NCBI GenBank assembly: GCA_955651735.1
Contig: CATPAM010000264.1
Span: 1-8,268 of the forward strand
Reading direction: 5' to 3'
Origin: Candidatus Acidiferrales bacterium
GTDB taxonomy: Bacteria; Acidobacteriota; Terriglobia; Acidiferrales; UBA7541
DNA: 8,268 nucleotides
Both the position numbers and the translations under genes were made by a program. This document shows positions 1-5,889 of this stretch, one piece after another. Positions within the stretch are counted from its first letter, which is position 1; every line of letters starts with the position of its first letter. The notes under the pieces are model-generated. The model did not search any database. It saw only the letters and a program-made list of their open reading frames with translations, and had not been told where the DNA came from.

Positions 1-198
1 AAACCACGTCGCCAGCCAATCCGGCCAGCGCCGCCAAGATGGACATTCCTGCCAGTATTCGAAAACGAGTTCGGTTCCCCACGGTCTTGCCTGAAGCCTA
101 CCATTTTTGCCTAGGCGATCACGACACGCCCCGGAATCTAGCGGCGCACGCTCGTGACCAGCGCGACAGCTTCGAGGCCCTCGCCAGCAAGAAAATCT
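1..198. other. Left-edge stretch without a supported gene
   Basis: No reading frame here resembles a protein family I recognise. On the minus strand an ATG at 46-44 opens a short hydrophobic stretch (MSILAALAGLAGDVV) that runs off the left edge. Its only ribosome-binding candidate (AGGA) touches the start codon, so I do not call a gene. The plus-strand open frame 39-230 has no recognisable features. The stretch borders the transposase remnant and may be decayed intergenic DNA. Confidence 0.4.
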
Positions 199-360
199 GG
201 ACCGTCACGCATTCGGACCTGTTTGGTTGAAGCAGCCGCAATTGGCAGCGTTCGTGAGCGCCGCGCCGAAAGACGTGGAGAAAAGAGGCTTTGCACGGTG
301 CACAGCTATGTAGTTATACCTAATCACGTGCATGTCCTGCTCGCGCCTTTGGCCGCCCTG
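199..360 (+). pseudogene. Remnant of REP-associated tyrosine transposase (RAYT, Y1_Tnp / HUH)
   Basis: The frame encodes a peptide beginning GPSRIRTCLVEAAAIGS and continuing to TVHSYVVIPNHVHVLLAPLA. The block YVVIPNHVHVLL is the hallmark of the Y1 transposase family, and its H-V-H is the metal-binding HUH pair (His codons about 325-327 and 331-333). In this family such proteins act on REP/REPIN palindromes by single-strand cleavage. Preceding residues also fit the family's usual 'GP-W-x-DPRIA-x-VVEA' region, more weakly. What is missing: a credible N-terminus, everything after LLAPLAAL, and the catalytic tyrosine helix. The open frame continues to 432 but its tail is not family-like. An intact RAYT is usually about 150-250 residues, whereas about 54 recognisable residues remain. 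I am confident of the motif and less sure of the exact ends. Confidence 0.7.
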
Positions 361-428
361 CGGCTCCGAGCATCCTCCGTGCATTCTGTGTTAAATTCCT
401 GGCTTTCCTGTTCGGAGGCAGGGCAGCC

Positions 429-1214
429 ATGAAACACCTCGCACTCATTCTTTTGCTATTCGCCGCGCAGGTTGCTGCGGCTCAAGACTGGGCCAAGGCC
501 AAGCTCGAGAAGTCGCCGCGCCATCGCGAATGGGTCACCCTCAAGCACGATGGCCGCTCGGTCGAAACATTCATCGTCTATCCGGAGTCGAAGGGCAAGA
601 CGCCGGTCGTGCTCGTAATCCACGAAATTTTCGGCATGACCGACTGGGTACAGGACCTCGCTGACCAGGTCGCGGAAGCCGGCTACATCGCCGTCGCTCC
701 CGATCTGCTCTCCGGCATGGGACCGAACGGCGGCCGCAGTTCCGATTTTCCGCAAGGCAAAGCCACCGAAGCGGTGAGCCATCTCAATCCCGATCAGGTC
801 ACCGCCGACCTCAACGCCGCCGCCGATTACGGCAAGAAGCTGCCGGCCAGCAACGGCAAATTGTTTGTCACCGGATACTGCTGGGGCGGAGGTCAGAGTT
901 TCCGCTTCGCTACCAATCGCGGCGATTTAGCAGCCGCGTTCGTGTTCTACGGGCCTCCGCCCGACAAAGACGCGACGGCGCGCATTGCGACGCCGGTGTA
1001 CGGCTTCTACGCGGGAGACGACGCGCGCATCGGCGCCACTCTTCCCGAAACAATTCAAAACATGAAAGCTGCCGGGAAGACATTCGAGCCGGTCACCTAT
1101 GATGGCGCAGGCCATGGCTTCATGCGGGCCGGAGAAGCCCCCGACGCCAGCGAAGCCAACCGCAAAGCCCGCACCGAAGCCTGGGCCCGCTGGAAATCGC
1201 TGCTCGCAAAATGA
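429..1214 (+). CDS. Exported dienelactone hydrolase family protein
   Basis: This is a 261-residue alpha/beta hydrolase of the dienelactone hydrolase (DLH) family. The N-terminus (MKHLALILLLFAAQVAAAQD) is a typical Sec signal peptide, with likely cleavage after Ala18, so the enzyme should act outside the cytoplasm. The DLH catalytic triad is visible: the nucleophile Cys151 in GYCWGGG, Asp197 or Asp198 in YAGDD, and His229 in GAGHGF. Glu66 in HEIFG matches the conserved glutamate that contacts the cysteine in DLH. The usual DLH activity is opening of lactone or ester rings, but the family is broad and the substrate cannot be read from sequence. A GGAGG at 414-418 lies 10 bases before the ATG, slightly far but acceptable. 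The gene follows the transposase remnant and is followed by a REP-like hairpin rather than a co-transcribed neighbour. It looks intact. Confidence 0.92.
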   Translation: MKHLALILLLFAAQVAAAQDWAKAKLEKSPRHREWVTLKHDGRSVETFIVYPESKGKTPVVLVIHEIFGMTDWVQDLADQVAEAGYIAVAPDLLSGMGPNGGRSSDFPQGKATEAVSHLNPDQVTADLNAAADYGKKLPASNGKLFVTGYCWGGGQSFRFATNRGDLAAAFVFYGPPPDKDATARIATPVYGFYAGDDARIGATLPETIQNMKAAGKTFEPVTYDGAGHGFMRAGEAPDASEANRKARTEAWARWKSLLAK

Positions 1215-1218
1215 AGTC

Positions 1219-1246
1219 GTAGGGGCGCAGCAGGCTGCGCCCCTAC
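1219..1246. repeat. REP-like perfect palindrome (12-bp stem, 4-nt loop)
   Basis: GTAGGGGCGCAG (1219-1230), loop CAGG, then CTGCGCCCCTAC (1235-1246) is a perfect 12-bp inverted repeat beginning 4 bases after the hydrolase stop codon. There is no T-run after it, so it is not a classical intrinsic terminator, although it could stabilise or end the upstream mRNA. Its size, GC-rich stem and intergenic position fit a REP/REPIN-type element. A RAYT remnant lies about 860 bases away. Membership in a genome-wide repeat family is inferred. Confidence 0.65.
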
Positions 1247-1287
1247 TCGGCAAGATGCTGGCAATTGGAGGAAGCTGATTCGGACTT

Positions 1288-1992
1288 ATGATTTACGCGG
1301 GCACTTCGGGATGGGCGTATCCGAGCTGGAAGCCGGATTTTTATCCGGCGAAGCTCGCTTCCGCGAAATTCCTGAATCACTACGCCACGCGCCTGAACAC
1401 CGTGGAAGTGAACTACACGTTCCGCCGCTTCCCGACGGAGAAACTGCTGCGCGGCTGGATCGAAGCCACGCCGGGGGGATTTCAGATCGCCATCAAGGCG
1501 CACCAGAAAATCACGCACGTAGCTCGGCTACGCGACGTTGCGGACTTCACTTCCGATTTTGTCCGCTCGCTGCAGCCGCTCGACGCAGAGAAAAAGCTCG
1601 GGCCGGTGCTGTTTCAATTGCCGCCATTTTTGAAATGCGATGTCACGTTGCTGAAGGACTTTCTGGCTGTGCTGCCCAGATCCTTGCGCGCCGCCTTCGA
1701 GTTTCGACACGCTTCCTGGTTCAGCGAAGAAGTCTACGCTGCGTTGCGAGCCGCGAACGCCGCGCTATGCAACGCGGAAAGCGAGAAGCTCGAGACCCCG
1801 GATGTGCAAACCGCCGATTTCGCGTATCTGCGCCTGCGCAAGGAAGGGTATTCAGCGAAGGAGCGCAAAGCGCTGGAAGGAAGAATCGCGCGGCTTGGCG
1901 GCAATGGCGATGCTTACATCTATTTCAAGCATGAAGACACGCCGGAAGGCGCGTTACACGCGGAAGAAGTGCTGTCGGCGGCGAAGCGATGA
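1288..1992 (+). CDS. DUF72 (YecE-like) protein
   Basis: This 234-residue protein has the ordered motifs of the DUF72/YecE family: GTSGW at residues 5-9, FYP at 18-20, VEVNYTFRRFP at 39-49, IAIKAHQKITH at 67-77, GPVLFQLPP at 105-113, AFEFRHASW at 136-144 and AYIYFKHEDTP near 209-219. The family is predicted to fold as a TIM-like barrel, and its biochemical role is not established. Length is close to the usual 240-290 residues. The ATG at 1288 is the only sensible start, because an in-frame stop lies 12 bases upstream (1276-1278). The nearest Shine-Dalgarno-like sequence (GGAGGA, 1267-1272) is 15 bases away, so initiation may be weak. The gene converges on tRNA-Leu with 7 bases between its stop and the tRNA 3' end. 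No sequence damage is seen. Confidence 0.9.
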   Translation: MIYAGTSGWAYPSWKPDFYPAKLASAKFLNHYATRLNTVEVNYTFRRFPTEKLLRGWIEATPGGFQIAIKAHQKITHVARLRDVADFTSDFVRSLQPLDAEKKLGPVLFQLPPFLKCDVTLLKDFLAVLPRSLRAAFEFRHASWFSEEVYAALRAANAALCNAESEKLETPDVQTADFAYLRLRKEGYSAKERKALEGRIARLGGNGDAYIYFKHEDTPEGALHAEEVLSAAKR

Positions 1993-1997
1993 AAAAA
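1992..1997 (-). terminator. U-run directly after tRNA-Leu
   Basis: Read on the minus strand, six T residues follow two bases after the encoded CCA of tRNA-Leu. A U-run at this spot could help end the tRNA transcript. It overlaps the stop codon of the DUF72 gene. No separate hairpin precedes it other than the tRNA itself. Confidence 0.35.
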
Positions 1998-1999
1998 GT

Positions 2000-2086
2000 T
2001 GGTGCCCGAGAGAGGACTCGAACCTCCACTCCCTTGCGAGAACTAGAACCTGAATCTAGCGCGTCTGCCAGTTCCGCCACTCGGGC
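2000..2086 (-). tRNA. tRNA-Leu (anticodon CAG)
   Basis: The minus strand folds into a complete class II tRNA of 87 nt including an encoded CCA (2000-2002). The 7-bp acceptor stem GCCCGAG/CTCGGGC is perfect, with discriminator A. The D-arm is leucine-like (GCGGAACTGGCAGACGC). The anticodon stem CTAGA/TCTAG encloses loop TTCAGGT, giving CAG (2052-2050), which reads CUG codons. The long variable arm (TTCTC-GCAA-GGGAG) has a GNRA-type loop, as expected for tRNA-Leu. The T-arm is GGAGG-TTCGAGT-CCTCT. The gene stands alone between two plus-strand protein genes and has its own promoter. Confidence 0.97.
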
Positions 2087-2106
2087 ACTTGTGCGTGTGT
2101 TGAGCG

Positions 2107-2121
2107 GGCTCGACACGAGCC
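2107..2121 (-). other. Hairpin in the tRNA-Leu leader
   Basis: GGCTCG-ACA-CGAGCC is a perfect 6-bp stem with a 3-nt loop, between the predicted tRNA promoter and the tRNA 5' end. It would form in the precursor leader and could mark a processing site. Its function is inferred only. Confidence 0.35.
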
Positions 2122-2143
2122 AGCCACACTGCGAGGCAAATTA

Positions 2144-2172
2144 ATTTTGCCCGGCACAACGGGCTTTGTCAA
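2144..2172 (-). promoter_or_regulatory. Sigma70-type promoter of tRNA-Leu
   Basis: On the minus strand a consensus -35 TTGACA (2172-2167) is followed after exactly 17 bases by CAAAAT (2149-2144), which matches four of six bases of TATAAT. The start of transcription would fall near 2137, giving a leader of about 50 nt before the tRNA at 2086. The consensus -35 and the ideal spacing make this the best promoter in the window. Confidence 0.6.
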
Positions 2173-2222
2173 CGCGCGGCGGTTTGCGGCAACTAACTGT
2201 GTGATGTTCCGGGAGGAAAGCG

Positions 2223-2816
2223 ATGTCTAAGAAATCGATCCTGATGCTGATTGGCGATTACGTCGAAGATTACGAGGTGATGGTCCCGTTCCAGGCGCTT
2301 CTGATGGTCGGGCACACGGTGCACGCGGTCTGCCCGGGCAAGAAGTCCGGCGAGTTCGTGGCCACCTGTATCCACGATTTTGAAGGAGACCAGACCTACA
2401 CCGAAAAACGGGGGCACAATTTTGCGCTGAATGCCACGTTCGACCAAATTAGGCTCGAAAACTACGATGCGCTGGTTATTCCCGGCGGCCGGGCTGTCGA
2501 ATACATCCGGCTGAATCCGCGCGTCCTGGAAATAGTGCGCCACTTCGCAGCTGCGAAAAAGCCCTTAGCCGCCATTTGCCACGCCGCGCAACTTTTGGCC
2601 GCTGCCGGCGTATTGAAAGGAAGGAGATGCAGCGCATATCCCGCTTCCGCGCCCGACGTTACCATCGCCGGAGGCACTTACGCGGACATCGCAATGGACG
2701 AAGCAATCGTGGATGGCAACCTGGTCACGGCGCCTGCGTGGCCAGCGCTCCATGCGTGGCTCGCCAAGTTTCTTGTGGTCCTGGAGGCGAAGATCGAGTT
2801 GTCCGCCGGCGTCTAG
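2223..2816 (+). CDS. DJ-1/PfpI family protein (class I glutamine amidotransferase-like)
   Basis: This 197-residue protein has the DJ-1/PfpI architecture: an N-terminal strand followed by the acidic stretch GDYVEDYE (residues 11-18), PGGR at 87-90, and the nucleophile elbow [10 protein letters not shown] with Cys119-His120, the catalytic pair of PfpI-type members. The C-terminal [16 protein letters not shown] (169-184) is also typical. Family members have been described as proteases, chaperones or deglycases acting on carbonyl damage, and sequence alone does not choose between them. It has no signal peptide, so it should be cytoplasmic. GGAGG at 2212-2216 sits six bases before the ATG and fixes the start. 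The stop codon lies 4 bases from the stop of the convergent Dps gene, so the two transcripts probably overlap at their 3' ends. Confidence 0.92.
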   Translation: MSKKSILMLIGDYVEDYEVMVPFQALLMVGHTVHAVCPGKKSGEFVATCIHDFEGDQTYTEKRGHNFALNATFDQIRLENYDALVIPGGRAVEYIRLNPRVLEIVRHFAAAKKPLAAICHAAQLLAAAGVLKGRRCSAYPASAPDVTIAGGTYADIAMDEAIVDGNLVTAPAWPALHAWLAKFLVVLEAKIELSAGV

Positions 2817-2820
2817 GCCC

Positions 2821-3444
2821 TTACGCGCCAGCCGCGCGCACCAGCGGGACATCCACAACGTGCTCGGCGACGAACCAGGCTTGCAGTTCGTTTGTGCGGA
2901 CCACATCGCTGACCAGCAAGTCGTTCGTGCCGTCATCGCCGGCCTCCGCGGCTTTCCTGGCCATGGTGCGCGCTTCCTTGAGGATCAATTCGTGAGCTTC
3001 GAGCAAGCGCGAAATCTGTACGGGCGCTTCCTCGCGGCCGCGCGGCGGCCGGGGAATCATCGTTGTTTCGGCAATGTCTGCGGCCATCGCGAGGCTGATG
3101 CCGCCCAGAAGCTGGATGCGCTCGGCGATGGAATCGACCAACTCGTCCTGCTCACCATGATGTTTGTCGAAAAGCAGGTGGAGTTGATAAAAGGTGTGAC
3201 CCGCGACTTGCCAATGATGTTTCTTGTACATGTCGCGCAGCGTCATGGTGTCCGCGAGGATTTGGTTTAGATTGCCCACGCTCTCGGCGCGCACATTTTC
3301 ATCGAGGGCGATGGGCATGGGGGTCAATTTTCCGTACGGCTGAATTTCGCGGGCTTTCTGGTGCAGGATGGGCCTTGCGCGATCCGATCCAGCTTGGAGT
3401 TGCTCTTCGCTTTTGGAGTTGGAGCGATGATTTTTTGGACTCAT
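2821..3444 (-). CDS. dps: Dps-family ferritin (DNA-binding stress protein)
   Basis: This is a 207-residue Dps-type mini-ferritin, which oxidises and stores iron and shields DNA from peroxide. All ferroxidase positions known from E. coli Dps (His51, His63, Asp67, Asp78, Glu82) are matched at the same spacing: His77 (HHW), His89, Asp93, Asp104 and Glu108 (AER). The start is set at 3444 because GAGGAG lies 8 bases upstream. The open frame extends to 3507, but the extra 21 residues have no ribosome-binding support. The core begins around residue 43 (PIALDENVR). The preceding tail of about 40 residues is polar and basic (K/R/H/S/Q-rich), as in Dps proteins that bind DNA through their N-terminus. 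An 8-bp hairpin lies in the 5' leader. A weak promoter guess is TTGCTC-18-TATACC near 3550-3525. The gene is convergent with DJ-1/PfpI. Confidence 0.93.
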   Translation of the reverse strand: MSPKNHRSNSKSEEQLQAGSDRARPILHQKAREIQPYGKLTPMPIALDENVRAESVGNLNQILADTMTLRDMYKKHHWQVAGHTFYQLHLLFDKHHGEQDELVDSIAERIQLLGGISLAMAADIAETTMIPRPPRGREEAPVQISRLLEAHELILKEARTMARKAAEAGDDGTNDLLVSDVVRTNELQAWFVAEHVVDVPLVRAAGA

Positions 3445-3462
3445 TGGGTTTTCTCCTCGATA

Positions 3463-3483
3463 CAGAAAGCAACGCGCTTTCTG
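3463..3483 (-). promoter_or_regulatory. Hairpin in the dps 5' leader
   Basis: CAGAAAGC (3463-3470), a 5-nt loop, and GCTTTCTG (3476-3483) form a perfect 8-bp inverted repeat ending 18 bases before the dps start codon and just upstream of the GAGGAG ribosome-binding site. It could stabilise the message, affect translation, or bind a protein as DNA. A second, weaker stem (ggac/gtcc, extendable with a G-U pair) lies at 3500-3515. Any regulatory role is inferred from position. Confidence 0.45.
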
Positions 3484-3648
3484 CCAGCGTGATTTCGGCG
3501 GACACAAGTGCGTCCGGCCGGCGGGTATAAGCTTGGATTACTCCGCGGAGCAAAAGGATAGCATGCAATCCGCACTAATTTCCGCAGCCCATGAGTTGCG
3601 ATTTGCGGACGACACCGGCCGCAAGAAACGTAAGAAGATTACGAGCGG

Positions 3649-3981
3649 CTAGGACTCCCGGCCGCTGGCGCGCGCAATGTTCTCCGCGGTGCGAAACATG
3701 GCCACGAGAAACTCAAGAGCCACTCGCACGTACACAATCCATAGAAAATAGGCGACGACGGCGAGCAGCAGGGTCAGGAGCCCCTGGGACGTGCCGGCCT
3801 GAAAGCCGTTGAAAACGTACCAAGTGGCCACAATCAAGCCCAACAACAAGTGAATGCCGTAGAGGAGCTTTGCGTACCTCTTGGTGATGAAATGCTCAAA
3901 CGAAAAATCTAGCAAGCGTTCGAAAAAACCTTTGTCTTCGCTCATGTGCCTCGCCTCTAAAACGTGAGAAGTATCGGACAT
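3649..3981 (-). CDS. DUF4282 small membrane protein
   Basis: This 110-residue protein has the DUF4282 pattern. A cytoplasmic-looking N-terminus leads into GFFERLLDFSFEHFITKR (residues 18-35), then two hydrophobic helices at about 38-58 (including IHLLLGLIVATWYVFNGF) and 67-88 (LLTLLLAVVAYFLWIVYV). A short C-terminal helix ending EFLVAMFRTAENIA follows. The family has no established function. The ATG at 3981 is preferred because GGAGG lies 5 bases upstream. An in-frame TTG at 3993 overlaps that ribosome-binding site and is unlikely to be used. The nearest upstream minus-strand gene ends about 170 bases away, beyond a hairpin, so this gene is probably transcribed separately. Confidence 0.82.
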   Translation of the reverse strand: MSDTSHVLEARHMSEDKGFFERLLDFSFEHFITKRYAKLLYGIHLLLGLIVATWYVFNGFQAGTSQGLLTLLLAVVAYFLWIVYVRVALEFLVAMFRTAENIARASGRES

Positions 3982-4070
3982 ATTGGCCTCCAAAGTGTCC
4001 TTTTCCGGCCGATCAGTTTCCTTTGCCTAAGTTTCGCACCAAAATACGCCTTCCTGCCAATGTCCGCGCC

Positions 4071-4093
4071 GGCGTTGCTGAATCCGCAACGCC
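4071..4093 (-). terminator. Possible terminator hairpin after the small exported protein gene
   Basis: GGCGTTGC (4071-4078), a 7-nt loop and GCAACGCC (4086-4093) form a perfect 8-bp GC-rich stem about 60 bases past the stop codon at 4153. No T-run follows on either strand, so the termination role is tentative. It separates this gene from the DUF4282 gene. Confidence 0.4.
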
Positions 4094-4152
4094 TTAGGTG
4101 GTTCCGGAAGCGGCGGCAGTTTGAGAGAGTATGAACTCAACTTGATCGCGCG

Positions 4153-4518
4153 CTAGCCTTTGGCTTTGCTTTTTATTTGCTTAGCGAGCTTTTCGATTTC
4201 TTCGGTCTTCTTGTACATGCGGATGGAGAGGACGTCGTTGGTGGGCGTCTTTTGCACTTCGTCGTGAAGTTCGCTGGTGAGCTGATAGAGGCGTTCGACG
4301 CCAGCGCGAAACTCCCGTTCATTTTCCTGCAGCGCTCTCTTCGCGGACTGATGGCCGACGTCGTCCGGGGCAGCGGTGGCGGGATTCTGTTTCTCGGCTG
4401 GCTCTGGCGGGTCAGGAAACCCTCGTCGGCGCTGAGCGAAGAGTAGCGATTCCCGCGCGCTAACGCAGCCCGCGACCGCAGCCAATGCCAGCACAAACCG
4501 GCGTCTGGTTTCGCGCAT
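4153..4518 (-). CDS. Small exported protein of unknown function
   Basis: I do not recognise a named family. The 121-residue product begins MRETRRRFVLALAAVAGCVS. This is a signal peptide whose twin arginines followed by F (RRRFVLAL) resemble a Tat signal, although ordinary Sec export is equally possible. A proline-rich, low-complexity linker follows at about residues 33-55. The C-terminal half (about 58-119) is charged and heptad-like, with EREFRAGVERLYQLTSELHD and KTEEIEKLAKQIKSKAKG, and is probably helical or coiled coil. The start is firm: AGGAGG lies 6 bases before the ATG at 4518. A TATACT at 4561-4556 would serve as a -10 about 40 bases upstream, but I see no matching -35. The ArsR gene ends 80 bases upstream on the same strand, so co-transcription is possible but not required. 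Confidence 0.75.
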   Translation of the reverse strand: MRETRRRFVLALAAVAGCVSARESLLFAQRRRGFPDPPEPAEKQNPATAAPDDVGHQSAKRALQENEREFRAGVERLYQLTSELHDEVQKTPTNDVLSIRMYKKTEEIEKLAKQIKSKAKG

Positions 4519-4598
4519 GGTGGCCTCCTGTGGAGCAGAGGATGAGACTGCAAATAGTATAGAAAATTTTCGGGGCGTAGCGCGTCGGACGCTCGGAG

Positions 4599-4895
4599 TT
4601 ACCGGCGCGCGACCGTCTTTTTGCCGCCGGCCATGCGCGCGAGGGCCCGGGAGTATTTCGCGATGGTTTCGGGAACGGCGCGGTTGTGGACGAACTGGCC
4701 TTTCCTGCGGCATTCGATGAGGCCGACATCGGAGAGAATCTTGAGATGGTGCGAGACGGTGGCCGGGGTGACGCCGCGGAGGGCCACCAGCTCGCAGCAG
4801 ACCATCTCCTTTTTGCCGGAAATGGCCTCAAAAATCATGAGGCGGGTGGCGTCCGCCAAAGCCTTGGAAATCTTCTCGATACGGGTGCGTTTCAT
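4599..4895 (-). CDS. ArsR/SmtB-type winged-helix regulator
   Basis: This 98-residue DNA-binding repressor-type protein has KISKALADATRLMIFEAI (residues 8-25), the recognition region TPATVSHHLKILSDVGLIE (43-61) and the wing ECRRKGQFVHN (61-71). In metal-sensing ArsR proteins the segment before the recognition helix reads ELCVCDL. Here it reads EMVCCEL, so the two cysteines (33-34) are adjacent and the C-x-C pair is not canonical. Metal sensing therefore cannot be assumed. The start is uncertain: ATG 4895 matches the usual family length but has poor ribosome-binding sequence, whereas TTG 4952 has AGGAG 7 bases upstream and would add 19 residues. The gene is divergent from the short-chain dehydrogenase, and the shared upstream region carries an inverted repeat. 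Autoregulation together with control of that enzyme is the natural inference. Confidence 0.9.
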   Translation of the reverse strand: MKRTRIEKISKALADATRLMIFEAISGKKEMVCCELVALRGVTPATVSHHLKILSDVGLIECRRKGQFVHNRAVPETIAKYSRALARMAGGKKTVARR

Positions 4896-4949
4896 CGTTG
4901 AGGGATCCAGTTTAGCGGAGTCCACAGGCGACGGGTAGAAATAACGCGG

Positions 4950-4964
4950 CAACGGCCTGCTCCT
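4950..4964 (-). promoter_or_regulatory. Ribosome-binding site with possible alternative TTG start for the ArsR gene
   Basis: On the minus strand AGGAG (4964-4960) precedes an in-frame TTG (4952-4950) by seven bases. Starting here would give a 117-residue protein with a 19-residue N-terminal extension (LPRYFYPSPVDSAKLDPST) before the ATG at 4895. The extension is not family-like, so this may instead be a chance match. Confidence 0.35.
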
Positions 4965-4987
4965 AAAGATTAGATGCAACGGAATAC

Positions 4988-5003
4988 TTAGATATTCATC
5001 TAA
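4988..5003. promoter_or_regulatory. Probable operator between the ArsR and SDR genes
   Basis: TTAGAT-ATTC-ATCTAA is a perfect 6-4-6 inverted repeat in an AT-rich island between the divergent ArsR and dehydrogenase genes. A further TTAGAT half-site lies at 4970-4975, exactly 18 bases before the first arm, and a near-match TTAGAG at 5013-5018. Symmetric AT-rich sites of this size are typical for dimeric winged-helix ArsR proteins. Binding by the adjacent regulator is inferred from position and symmetry. Confidence 0.55.
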
Positions 5004-5055
5004 CTGTCGAAGTTAGAGCGGCCAATCAAGAAGTTTCGGAAACTGGAGAGAACCA

Positions 5056-5808
5056 ATGAAGAGACTGAAAGGAAAAGTGGCGGTGGTAACCGGAGGAAAC
5101 AGCGGCATCGGGCTGGCGGCGGCGAAGCGGCTGCAGGAAGAAGGTGCACTAGTAGCCATTTCGGGGCGCAACGCCAAGACACTCGAGGATGCCGTCAAGA
5201 CTATTGGGAATGGCGTGCTGGCAGTGCAGTCCGACGTGGCTAATCCGGCCGATCTGGACAAGTTGTATGCAGCGGTTTCCAAGAAATTTGGCAAAATCGA
5301 CGTGCTGTTCGTCAACGCGGGGATTTACAAATTTGCGCCGTTTGAGGCCACAACCGAAGGCTTGTATGACGAGCTGTTCGATATCAATACCAGAGGCGCG
5401 TATTTTACGATTCAGAAGGCTCTGCCTTTTCTAAACGATGGCGCGTCGATCATCTTGAACACTTCGGTGGCCGACGAAACAGGGGTGATCAACGGCACAG
5501 TTTATGCCGCTACGAAAGCCGCGTTGCGGTCATTCACGAGATCGATCGCGGCCGAGCTAGTGGGGCGCGGAATCCGCGTGAACGCGGTTAGCCCGGGACC
5601 GATCAACACGCCGGAAGGTTTTGCGCGCACCGGATTGCCGAAAGATGTGCTCGAAGGATTTGTGAAAGACATTGTGGGCAAGGTCCCGATGAAGCGCATC
5701 GGCCAACCGCACGAAATCGCGGGCGCCGTGGCCTTTCTCGCGTCATCGGACGCGTCGTACATTACCGGCGCGGAAATTCCGGTTGACGGTGGGTTCGGGC
5801 AAATCTAA
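5056..5808 (+). CDS. Short-chain dehydrogenase/reductase (classical SDR)
   Basis: This 250-residue protein is a complete classical SDR. The nucleotide-binding motif TGGNSGIG is at residues 12-19, NAG at 87-89, and the catalytic tetrad is Asn111, Ser137, Tyr150 and Lys154 (YAATK). SPGPINTP (179-186) follows, and the C-terminus is the usual SYITGAEIPVDGGF. An arginine directly after the second strand (SGRNAKT, Arg38) is commonly associated with NADP(H) preference. The enzyme should oxidise or reduce an alcohol/carbonyl in the cytoplasm, but the substrate cannot be inferred. GGAGAG at 5045-5050 sets the start. It is divergent from the ArsR gene and probably under its control. The gene ends convergent with the DUF1906 gene, with a hairpin between. 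It appears intact. Confidence 0.93.
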   Translation: MKRLKGKVAVVTGGNSGIGLAAAKRLQEEGALVAISGRNAKTLEDAVKTIGNGVLAVQSDVANPADLDKLYAAVSKKFGKIDVLFVNAGIYKFAPFEATTEGLYDELFDINTRGAYFTIQKALPFLNDGASIILNTSVADETGVINGTVYAATKAALRSFTRSIAAELVGRGIRVNAVSPGPINTPEGFARTGLPKDVLEGFVKDIVGKVPMKRIGQPHEIAGAVAFLASSDASYITGAEIPVDGGFGQI

Positions 5809-5824
5809 GGCGCGGCTGGACAGA

Positions 5825-5842
5825 GAGGGCGCAATTGCCCTC
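5825..5842. terminator. Hairpin between convergent SDR and DUF1906 genes
   Basis: GAGGGC-GCAATT-GCCCTC is a perfect 6-bp stem in the 81-base gap between two convergent stop codons. Flanking arms (GGCGC at 5809-5813 with GCGCC at 5850-5854) could extend the structure. A second small stem (AGCCC/GGGCT, 5855-5867) follows. No T-run is present. Position suggests a bidirectional terminator or a small intergenic repeat. Confidence 0.45.
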
Positions 5843-5889
5843 CGACTCTGCGCCAGCCCTTCGGGCTCAGGGTAAACAAGATGCCAGCG

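Noticed and set aside
1..46. Possible minus-strand gene start (MSILAALAGLAGDVV) running off the left edge
   Set aside because: Only 15 residues are visible, the ribosome-binding match abuts the start codon, and there is no recognisable family.
2713..3270. Plus-strand open frame of 185 codons opposite dps
   Set aside because: It overlaps the C-terminus of DJ-1/PfpI and runs antisense to Dps, whose ferroxidase residues are all conserved.
4460..4831. Minus-strand open frame of 123 codons across the ArsR gene
   Set aside because: It is an alternative frame of the ArsR gene rich in S/P/R/A, while the ArsR frame carries the conserved winged helix.
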